DNA of 64,000 nucleotides, from contig JBBRZI010000002.1 of NCBI GenBank assembly GCA_038236865.1, forward strand, positions 1-64,000, in the 5' to 3' direction. Within the stretch, counting starts at the first letter, position 1; each line of letters begins with the position of its first letter. Origin of the DNA: UBA4729 sp038236865 (GTDB lineage: Bacteria > Patescibacteriota > Saccharimonadia > Saccharimonadales > UBA4665). Below the pieces are notes generated by a model. It ran no database searches. It had not been told where the DNA came from and worked only from the letters and a program-made list of their open reading frames with translations. A program made the position numbers and the translations under genes. Positions 57,185-64,000 of this stretch are shown here, one piece after another.

Positions 57185-58597
57185 TTATTGCGGCTTATAG
57201 GGCGAAGTGAAGAGCGCGGTTAGGCCGCCCAGCTTTGAAGGTCGAGCCGGCAAGGTCGGGGTGCTCGTTTTTTGGTAAACGTCCGGGAAAACGATGTCGG
57301 CGTGATAGTCTGCCCGTAGTTTTTCATAACCTGCTTGGTTATAGATATCCCAGAATTCAGCCCTGGTGTAATAGGCGTGGGCGTACAACACCTTGCGTCC
57401 GCCCAACGCAAAAACGGTGGCTTCGAGCCCTCGATTTCGCTCGCTGAAATTAATTTCAGAAGGCTTCATTTCTCCCCAAACTCCAACATTGATGACCAAA
57501 TCCGTCGCCAGCGCCGCCGGTGACAACGTACCGAGCGCCGCCGGCTTCAGCGGACAGAGCCATAAGGGGTAAATGTTAAGTTCGGTGTCGGCAAATTCCA
57601 AGAACTTGGTCACGTTTTGTCTGGGCAAACACAGGTCCTGCGCCAGGTAGACGTAGCCATAATTGGAGCCATGTAATAACTTAAACAGGGTTCTGGTACT
57701 TAGGAGACCCGCCACCACTAGCCGCGTCAAGCGATTAAAGGGTACTCGATTAAAACCAAGTTTCGCCACCCAAAAAGCCCCTTTGTCATATCTGAACAAG
57801 TAGTCTTTGAGCGGTATAAGTTCTTCGTAGAATGCAGGCTGGCGGCTGATGTGACGCGCGTGGATATAAAACCACTCATCCCTTAAACGACTGAGGCGCG
57901 TAACCGGCAGGTCGGCCGCGTTGGTATACGATCCGACCATAATCACGCCGTTGTCTTTTGAGAAGAGTATGCCATCGACGAAATCAGCCTCCGTTTGACA
58001 ATATTTTTGAATGTCGGCAGTCGCCGCCTCAAAATTATCGACTGGATAGTAGGCGAGTTTTACGTAGGTTGCGGCCGGCACTAACTTGATTTTCAATAAG
58101 GTGAGTACGCCTAGTGAGCCAAACGCGCACGCCAGCCCGGAGAATAAATCACTATGCTCTGTCGGTGAAACTACTATTTTTTCACCATCACCCAAAACAA
58201 CCTCATATTCGAGGCAAGTTTCATCGAAGGTGCCCCACTTAAACGAACTGCTCTCGCCCGACCCGCCCTGGACGGCACCGCCGACCGTAATACCTGGAAA
58301 TTCAGCCACCATCGGCGGAATGAGGCCTTGTTTGGCGGTAGCTTTAACCAGTGCATCGAGTGCCACATTCGGCTCGACCAGCGCGTAGCCCTCAGTGTTA
58401 TTAATCTCGATAATAGTAGCGAGTGCACTCACATCAACGTAGCGGAGCCCATTCGCCGTGAAGGGGCGCGTGGAGTTAGATGAGCCATGGTAGATCTTCG
58501 CTCGTTGCTTCGTGGTATAGTAGCCCTTTATTTGACTTTGGATGGTGCGCACTTTTGTATCATGGAGTGCCCGGAGTGTAGTGTTAAGCATAACCAT
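57185..58597 (-). CDS. FAD-linked oxidoreductase (DHCR24/DWARF1-like)
   Basis: A 470-residue FAD_binding_4 (PCMH-type) enzyme. VDVSALATIIEINN, ALVEPNVALDALVKA and GGAVQGGSGESSSFKWGTF with LEYEVVLGDGE form the FAD domain, and the C-terminal half matches the Delta-24-sterol-reductase-like group. Related bacterial proteins are of unknown substrate. It could reduce a double bond of an imported lipid or oxidise a sugar. It diverges from metG. The start could be the Met two codons downstream. Confidence 0.8.
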   Translation of the reverse strand: MVMLNTTLRALHDTKVRTIQSQIKGYYTTKQRAKIYHGSSNSTRPFTANGLRYVDVSALATIIEINNTEGYALVEPNVALDALVKATAKQGLIPPMVAEFPGITVGGAVQGGSGESSSFKWGTFDETCLEYEVVLGDGEKIVVSPTEHSDLFSGLACAFGSLGVLTLLKIKLVPAATYVKLAYYPVDNFEAATADIQKYCQTEADFVDGILFSKDNGVIMVGSYTNAADLPVTRLSRLRDEWFYIHARHISRQPAFYEELIPLKDYLFRYDKGAFWVAKLGFNRVPFNRLTRLVVAGLLSTRTLFKLLHGSNYGYVYLAQDLCLPRQNVTKFLEFADTELNIYPLWLCPLKPAALGTLSPAALATDLVINVGVWGEMKPSEINFSERNRGLEATVFALGGRKVLYAHAYYTRAEFWDIYNQAGYEKLRADYHADIVFPDVYQKTSTPTLPARPSKLGGLTALFTSPYKPQ

Positions 58598-58742
58598 AGT
58601 GTAGCGTAGTTATGCCAGGACCCTGATTTTGCCCGCTCAGCGCCAGCCGCCCAAACGTCGACTGGGTAGCAAGACAACTCTTTGGTGTCGGTCGATGATC
58701 TGACATTTCTAATTATTTCCGTAAACAGGTACACTTAAGTTT

Positions 58743-60191
58743 ATGAGTAAATACTACGTAACCACCTCTATTCCATACGTAAACGGCGAACCGCACCTCG
58801 GGCACGCCATGGAGTTTGTCATGGCCGATGTGTTGGCCCGCCAAGCCCGCCAGAACGGTGACGATGTCATCTTTAGCACCGGCAGTGATGAGCACGGCGG
58901 CAAGATCGCCGAAAAAGCCGCCGAACTCGGCCTTAAGCCAAAAGAACTGGCCGACAAAATGAGTGCCCGGTTTAGCGCCCTTGCCAAAAGCCTGAACATC
59001 AGCAACGACCGTTTTATCCGCACGACCGACCCCGGCCACGAACAGCGCGCCCAATTAATTTGGCAAGCTTTGCAAAAAGATATTTACAAGTCAAAGTATG
59101 TTGGCTGGTACTGTACCGGCGACGAAGAATTCTTTAGCGAAGCCCATGTTAAGGCTAATAACGGCGTCTGCCCCGACCATAACCGTCCGTACGAGAAAAT
59201 CGAAGAAGAAAACTACTTTTTTAAGCTCAGCAACTACACGGCGCCTGTCCTCAAGGCGATTGAATCGAACGAGCTTTTGATCCTGCCAGCTGGCAAGCGC
59301 AACGAAATTCTCAGCTTGCTCAATAGCGGCCTCGAGGACATTAGCGTGTCGCGGCCGAAGGATAAAATTAACTGGGGCATCCCCGTACCGGGCGATGACC
59401 ACCAGGTGATGTACGTCTGGTTTGAAGCCCTGATGAACTACATTACAGTGCTCGGCTACCCCGAACACCAGGATTTTACCGACTATTGGCCAGCTGACGT
59501 GCAGGTTATTGGCAAAGGGATTTTGCGTTTTCACGCAGCCATCTGGCCGGCAATGTTGCTGGCGCTCGACCTGGAATTACCAAAGCTGCTCTACGTCCAC
59601 GGCTACGTGACAGTTGATAATAAAAAAATGAGCAAGAGCTTGGGCAACGCTGTCTCGCCCGACGATGTCATCAAGAAGTATGGCACTGATCCGTTCCGCT
59701 ATTTCTTCCTACGGCACATTCCCAGTTACAATGATGGTGACTTTAGTTGGGATACATTTGAAGCGGCCTATAACAACGAGCTCGCCAACGAACTTGGCAA
59801 CGCCGTCCAACGGACTGTCGCCATGATCACCAAATACCAGAATGGTATTATCGGTGATATTCCGGACTCTGAACACGACATGGCTCAGTACCAAGAGGCG
59901 ATGGCTGTCTGCCGATTTGACCGCGCGCTCGATCACGTCTGGGAGCAGGTCCGCGGCCTCAATCAATACATCGACGAGGAAAAGCCATGGGCGATTGCCA
60001 AAACCGGCGACGAAGACCACTTGCGGGAAGTGCTGGCTTATTTGGCGAGTAATCTGCTCGAAATTGCTGGTTTGCTCGAACCACTCATGCCTGAAACCGC
60101 TTTGCGTATTCACAATGTCTTTGCCGAAGGTATCGTTCGGCCTATTCAAGGTACTCTATTTCCCAAGCAGGATGTGTCAGCTGGGGGGTAG
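58743..60191 (+). CDS. metG: Methionyl-tRNA synthetase
   Basis: A 482-residue class I synthetase. It has TTSIPYVNGEPHLGHAME (HIGH region), VIFSTGSDEHGGKI, YCTGDEEFFSEA, and KKMSKSLGN (KMSKS loop), with an anticodon-binding helical domain at the end (NELANELGN, EEKPWAIAK). There is no C-terminal EMAP/OB tRNA-binding domain, so it is the short form. One Cys-containing zinc-knuckle half (YCTGDE...GVCPDH) is kept. It is followed seven bases later by tatD, a common order. Confidence 0.95.
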   Translation: MSKYYVTTSIPYVNGEPHLGHAMEFVMADVLARQARQNGDDVIFSTGSDEHGGKIAEKAAELGLKPKELADKMSARFSALAKSLNISNDRFIRTTDPGHEQRAQLIWQALQKDIYKSKYVGWYCTGDEEFFSEAHVKANNGVCPDHNRPYEKIEEENYFFKLSNYTAPVLKAIESNELLILPAGKRNEILSLLNSGLEDISVSRPKDKINWGIPVPGDDHQVMYVWFEALMNYITVLGYPEHQDFTDYWPADVQVIGKGILRFHAAIWPAMLLALDLELPKLLYVHGYVTVDNKKMSKSLGNAVSPDDVIKKYGTDPFRYFFLRHIPSYNDGDFSWDTFEAAYNNELANELGNAVQRTVAMITKYQNGIIGDIPDSEHDMAQYQEAMAVCRFDRALDHVWEQVRGLNQYIDEEKPWAIAKTGDEDHLREVLAYLASNLLEIAGLLEPLMPETALRIHNVFAEGIVRPIQGTLFPKQDVSAGG

Positions 60192-60197
60192 GAGCTG

Positions 60198-61022
60198 ATG
60201 GAATTCGTTGACACCCACTGCCACATTCAGTCGGCTGGCGCGGCTAGTGGCGAACGGTCAACACGCGACATATGGGCCAAGGACAGTTCACTCACGGGCA
60301 GCGCGCTAGTTGAGCGGGCTAGCGCGGCCGGGGTTACTAGACTAATTTGTGTCGGCTGCGACTTGGCTGATAGCCAGCTGGCGATTGAGTTTGCCCAGAG
60401 CCATGCCAACTGTTGGGCTAGTATTGGTATCCATCCCCATGAAACCAAGGATTACGCCCGGGACCAAGCTAAGCTCGACCGATTCGCCGCGCTCGTCGCT
60501 GAGCCCGGAGTCAGCGCCATCGGGGAGTGTGGGCTCGATTATTTCTACGGACATTCACCGCGGGCCGACCAGATAACGGTGCTCAGATTTCAAATCGAGC
60601 TGGCGATGGAGCATAATCTACCCCTGATCTTTCACGTCCGCGAGGCGTTTGACGATTTTTGGCCGATATTTGACAGCTACCGCGGCGGAACCCAAAAAAT
60701 CCGCGGTGTACTGCACAGCTTTACTGACAATCAGGCAAATTTAGAAAGGGCAATTGCGGGCGGGCTGTATGTCGGCGTAAACGGCATTGCGACATTTGCC
60801 AAAGACCCGGCTCAGATTTCGGTGTATCGCTCGATTCCGCTTGGTAATTTGCTGCTCGAAACGGACGCTCCTTTCTTGACACCTACCCCCTATCGTGGTA
60901 GTATAAACGAGCCTCTACATGTGTTAACTGTTGCAAAATTTCTAGCCGACCTCCAGCGGACTGATATATCAGCGCTTGCGACCGCTACTACCGCCAACGC
61001 ACAGACACTGTTCGGCATTTGA
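60198..61022 (+). CDS. tatD: TatD-family metal-dependent hydrolase
   Basis: The 274-residue TIM-barrel DNase-like protein has VDTHCHIQ, SIGIHPHETKDY, IGECGLDYFYGHS, PLIFHVREAFDDF, VLHSFTDN and LLETDAPFLTPTPYRG, all metal-site or family motifs of TatD/YcfH. It probably acts as a 3'-5' exonuclease or deaminase-like hydrolase in DNA quality control. An insert near residues 14-32 (AASGERSTRDIWAKDSS) is longer than in E. coli. It starts seven bases after metG. Confidence 0.92.
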   Translation: MEFVDTHCHIQSAGAASGERSTRDIWAKDSSLTGSALVERASAAGVTRLICVGCDLADSQLAIEFAQSHANCWASIGIHPHETKDYARDQAKLDRFAALVAEPGVSAIGECGLDYFYGHSPRADQITVLRFQIELAMEHNLPLIFHVREAFDDFWPIFDSYRGGTQKIRGVLHSFTDNQANLERAIAGGLYVGVNGIATFAKDPAQISVYRSIPLGNLLLETDAPFLTPTPYRGSINEPLHVLTVAKFLADLQRTDISALATATTANAQTLFGI

Positions 61023-61024
61023 GA

Positions 61025-61471
61025 ATGACTATGAGCAATACGTATCAATCACCAGAACAATCGGCCGATCAGGTTATCTCTATAGAAGCCCGTCGTCAGA
61101 GAACCTATCAAATGGCTCGTTACAATGCGCAGAGAGGCTTAGCGGCAAATCTGGAGGTGTTACGGGCAGTGAACCAACTCAAGCTTGGACTGGGCGTGGC
61201 CGTCGTAGGGCAAATGACGGAGGCTTTAACCTCAGAATCACCTCTATTGACTCCAAATCAAGACCCCAAATTATCCCTTGTGCCTCGAGTACAGAATGTA
61301 CCCGAAGCTGGGCCGTCAATTGAGGATTTCCTCGCCCCTGAACAGGCCACGTTTGGTGATTTTCAATTGGATAAAATTCGTCGAGAAATCAATGATGCTC
61401 ACACGGAACAACAGGGTGGAGTCGACCGGTGGGCGGAACCGCAAAATGGTACTTTTAGGCAGGCAGCATGA
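61025..61471 (+). CDS. Unknown protein
   Basis: A product of about 148 residues, mostly helical and polar, without membrane segments or cysteine. The start could be 61025 (MTMSN) or 61031. The middle (about 70-95) is Pro/Ser-rich. It starts three bases after the tatD stop and its own stop overlaps the next ATG (ATGA), so it belongs to the metG-tatD transcript. No family recognised. Confidence 0.6.
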   Translation: MTMSNTYQSPEQSADQVISIEARRQRTYQMARYNAQRGLAANLEVLRAVNQLKLGLGVAVVGQMTEALTSESPLLTPNQDPKLSLVPRVQNVPEAGPSIEDFLAPEQATFGDFQLDKIRREINDAHTEQQGGVDRWAEPQNGTFRQAA

Positions 61472-61839
61472 GAATCCTATCACTGCTCGGCACCAACAAG
61501 CGGGTTGAACGCGAAGCCCAGGCGTACCGTGATTTAATTCACAAAGAAGCTAAAATTGGCGGCCAATTGTTTGGCCCCGTACCGGCTGGTCACCGCCGCG
61601 AATTCTTCTGTCTCGACGAATACACCTGGATTTGGCATGAAGAGTGGATCGATGAACAAAAGCAGCGCCGTATCGTTACGACCCGCTACGATGTGCGCGC
61701 CAACACCGTTCTCAAAGCCCAAGACAATCAACCCTATCAGCCCGTACCATTTGCTGAAGCCGTCAACCTGTATCAAGCCGTTGAACTCTATGAAAAACGC
61801 GTCGACGAATTTTATAACTCACAAACTCAAGCCGCTTAG
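61468..61839 (+). CDS. Unknown 123-residue protein
   Basis: A soluble protein with a helical N-terminus (VEREAQAYRDLIHKEAK), a central strand-rich part rich in aromatics (FFCLDEYTWIWHEEW) and a helical end (AVELYEKRVDEFYNS). Its ATG overlaps the preceding stop by four bases. I do not recognise the family. Its place between tatD and a cysteine desulfurase gives no clear role. Confidence 0.65.
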   Translation: MRILSLLGTNKRVEREAQAYRDLIHKEAKIGGQLFGPVPAGHRREFFCLDEYTWIWHEEWIDEQKQRRIVTTRYDVRANTVLKAQDNQPYQPVPFAEAVNLYQAVELYEKRVDEFYNSQTQAA

Positions 61840-61874
61840 CCGCTAACGGTTTTTGAACCACGGCTACATATCCA

Positions 61875-63020
61875 ATGCCACAATTACCTATTTATCTCGA
61901 TTATGCAGCGGCCACGCCGGTCGATGAGCGAGTGTTAGTGGCTATGCAGCCGTATGCCCGTGCCCAGTTCTATAACCCATCGGCCACCTACCGAGCCGCC
62001 CGCGAAGTGCAGGTGGCTTTCGAAGCCGCCCGGACCAGCATTGCCTATTGGTTTGGCAGCCGGCCGAGCGAGGTCGTGTTTACCGCTGGCGGCACTGAAG
62101 CCAATAATCTCGCCATTCACGGGGTTATGCGGCAATACCCAGCGGCCAATATTGTGGTGAGTGCGATTGAGCACAGCGCCGTGCTCGAGCCGGCCCGGAG
62201 ATATGATTGCCGCGAAGCCGCGGTGCAATCCGACGGCCGAATTGACCTCGATGGGCTGCAACGAACGATTAACGACCACACAGTGTTGGTCAGCATTATG
62301 TATGCCAATAACGAGATTGGTTCGGTTCAGCCGCTCCACGAAGTCGCCGCCATAGTGCAAGCTATTAAAAAACAACGGGTGGCAGACGGCAACCTGCTAC
62401 CGCTCTACCTGCATTCTGATGCTTGCCAGGCTGGTAACTATTTGGATGTGCACGTGACCCGGCTTGGCGTCGACCTGATGACAATCAACGGCGGCAAGCT
62501 GTATGGCCCCAAACAAAGCGGCGCCTTGTACGTGCGTGGTAGTTTGGTGCTGCGCCCGCTGATTGACGGCGGCGGCCAAGAGCGGGAGTTACGGAGTGGC
62601 ACCGAAAACGTGGCTGGGGCGATTGGTCTGGCGGCGGCCTTTGACTATGCCCAACAAGACCGGACGAGTGAAGTGAAGCGTATGCGACAATTGCAACAAT
62701 CATTTATCCAGCTCATCACCGCCCAGTTGCCCACTGCCACCATTAACGGATCACTCAAACACCGTTTGCCCAATAATATTCACCTGACCATCCCGGGGCT
62801 CGACAATGAGCGTTTACTGATTCAGCTCGACGCGGCCGGTGTGATGGCGGCGGCCGGTTCGGCCTGCAGCGCCAGCGACCAAGAAGCTTCCCATGTACTG
62901 CGTGCCATTGGCTTAGCGACGGCCGATGCTCAATCTTCACTACGGTTTAGTATGGGCCGCCCGACGACGCTTACGATGGTTGAACGGGCAGTGCAATTGC
63001 TCGCAGAATTCGCTACGTAG
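61875..63020 (+). CDS. Cysteine desulfurase (NifS/IscS family)
   Basis: A 381-residue PLP enzyme that takes sulfur from cysteine for Fe-S clusters or tRNA thiolation. It shows YLDYAAATPVDERV, FTAGGTEANNLA, SAIEHSAVLEP, MYANNEIGSVQP, HSDACQA, the PLP-lysine region TINGGKLYGPKQSGALY, RSGTENVAGAIG, and the active-site Cys in GSACSASDQEAS. No iscU or mnmA is adjacent, so which sulfur pathway it serves is open. Confidence 0.93.
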   Translation: MPQLPIYLDYAAATPVDERVLVAMQPYARAQFYNPSATYRAAREVQVAFEAARTSIAYWFGSRPSEVVFTAGGTEANNLAIHGVMRQYPAANIVVSAIEHSAVLEPARRYDCREAAVQSDGRIDLDGLQRTINDHTVLVSIMYANNEIGSVQPLHEVAAIVQAIKKQRVADGNLLPLYLHSDACQAGNYLDVHVTRLGVDLMTINGGKLYGPKQSGALYVRGSLVLRPLIDGGGQERELRSGTENVAGAIGLAAAFDYAQQDRTSEVKRMRQLQQSFIQLITAQLPTATINGSLKHRLPNNIHLTIPGLDNERLLIQLDAAGVMAAAGSACSASDQEASHVLRAIGLATADAQSSLRFSMGRPTTLTMVERAVQLLAEFAT

Positions 63021-63123
63021 TAGCCGCTACATAGCCTCTCCCTGTTCCGATCCACCCTAGCAGGTGGAGATAGGCACTGAGTTCGTTAATCTTAAACAAA
63101 AGCGGTATACTCTAGCCATAGCT

Positions 63124-64000
63124 ATGGTTAGCCTAAAACCCCGTTTGAAACAAATAGTACCACTACTGGCCGCTCTTGGGTTGTTGCTGTTGTTGCCGAT
63201 CAGCGTTGCAGCGGCCGTAAAAACGACGACCGGCAATCAAGATATCAGCCAAGCAGTTACGCAAAGCTATAATGCCGATGCGTCGGTTCAGTTGGGTATG
63301 ATCGTTAAACTCAAAGGCGGGGATTCCTCGGCGGTTGAGCCGCTCAGTAAGGGCGGTATTGCCACTATGCTTGGTGTGACCGTTGCTGCCAATGATGCTG
63401 CGTTGACATTGACTCCACAAGACGTCAAAAGCCAGCAGGTTTTTGTGGCGACCTATGGGCGCTATACGGCCCTCGTCAGTACTCAGAATGGCCCGATTAA
63501 GGTCGGCGACTACGTCACTATCTCCTCGCTTGCTGGTATCGGCATGAAAGCCGGTGCCGAACAAACCGTCATCTTGGGTAAAGCCGCCGGTAGTTTTACG
63601 GGTACGAGCAACGTTGAAGGCAGCGTTGATGTTAAGGACGACAAAGGGCACACTGCTAAGGTGGCGATTGGCCGTATCCCTATTAATCTTGAAATTGCTC
63701 ACAACCCATTGGCGGCCAAGGCCACCGATTATGTGCCGAGCTTTTTGGGGAAAACAGCCATTGCGATTGCTGGAAAGCCGGTCAGTGCGGCTCGTATCTA
63801 TCTCGGTACGATTACGTTGCTGGTGAGCGCTATCGTGACGGGCAATCTCCTCTATAGCGGCGTCAAAAGTGGCATGGCGGCCATTGGCCGTAACCCATTG
63901 TCGCGCCAGTCAATAATTCGTAGTTTGATTCAGACCGTGGCTGCCGGACTGATAATTTTTGTTGTTGGCGTATTTGCGGTATACTTACTCCTGAAGCTTT
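63124..64000 (+). CDS. Secreted/membrane protein, cut by the window edge
   Basis: The frame starts with MVSLKPRLKQIVPLLAALGL and has a signal peptide ending near AAAV. About 200 residues of extracellular, strand-rich sequence without cysteine follow. Then come two transmembrane helices (IYLGTITLLVSAIVTGNLL and, after a loop with GRNPLSRQS, LIQTVAAGLIIFVVGVFAVY). It is open at 64000, with 292 codons seen. I do not recognise a family. The two-helix end with a GRNPLS loop recalls proteins found near pilus or ATP-synthase-c-like folds, but this is weak. Confidence 0.75.
   Translation, partial: MVSLKPRLKQIVPLLAALGLLLLLPISVAAAVKTTTGNQDISQAVTQSYNADASVQLGMIVKLKGGDSSAVEPLSKGGIATMLGVTVAANDAALTLTPQDVKSQQVFVATYGRYTALVSTQNGPIKVGDYVTISSLAGIGMKAGAEQTVILGKAAGSFTGTSNVEGSVDVKDDKGHTAKVAIGRIPINLEIAHNPLAAKATDYVPSFLGKTAIAIAGKPVSAARIYLGTITLLVSAIVTGNLLYSGVKSGMAAIGRNPLSRQSIIRSLIQTVAAGLIIFVVGVFAVYLLLKL

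Overview
The window is a 64 kb chromosomal segment of a small-genome bacterium. I place it, by inference, in the Patescibacteria (CPR), most likely Candidatus Saccharibacteria (TM7) of an environmental rather than host-associated kind. The grounds are dense short genes, a lower-glycolysis block, LPNTG cell-surface proteins with a sortase, a UvrD-type helicase carrying an intein, and many small proteins of no recognised family. Standard code fits: TGA ends many genes and I saw no reading of TGA as glycine.

Layout. 0-5.6 kb: end of folC, folA, a NUDIX/ion-channel group, an N-formylglutamate amidohydrolase-like gene, and a histidine kinase with its response regulator. 5.6-16.3 kb: an AT-richer accessory region of one- or two-gene units separated by a recurring repeat of about 40-45 bp. 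Part of the repeat equals the 3' end of the tRNA-Lys(CTT) gene at 16.25-16.33 kb, where the series stops. The units hold a heliorhodopsin, two RelB/RelE-type toxin-antitoxin pairs with palindromic operators, a MarR-type regulator with a divergent small gene, a cupin, DUF2277, DUF4287, DUF1295, a GT2 glycosyltransferase, an SDR-type gene and a broken copy of its 3' end. I read this as a tRNA-anchored, integrase-less cassette array, with the best-kept repeats next to the tRNA. No recombinase lies in the window.

16.4-26.4 kb: folD, murI and murD; a RAYT transposase bracketed by four REP-like palindromes; a long purine tract; two single-domain response regulators; an operon pairing a LuxI-like acyltransferase with an E1/ThiF-like protein; and a large membrane histidine kinase. 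26.5-33.8 kb: a vWA-MoxR-DUF58 operon leading into a lipoprotein and two LPNTG surface proteins that share an almost identical C-terminal tail. 34-40.7 kb: tRNA-Glu, small genes, then pyk-pgk-tpiA.

40.8-50 kb: intein-bearing UvrD/PcrA helicase, a NUDIX gene, an Rpf/YabE-like G5 protein, rsmA, a tmRNA with an odd T-loop, an ice-binding-like (DUF3494) LPNTG protein followed by a sortase, and an FKBP isomerase. 50-64 kb: membrane proteins, an MFS exporter, trehalase, a HIT protein without the catalytic histidine, NUDIX, an HD-domain protein, an FAD-linked oxidoreductase, metG, tatD, two small unknown genes, a cysteine desulfurase, and the start of a secreted membrane protein cut by the window edge.

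All homology calls were made by eye from motifs. No database search was run.
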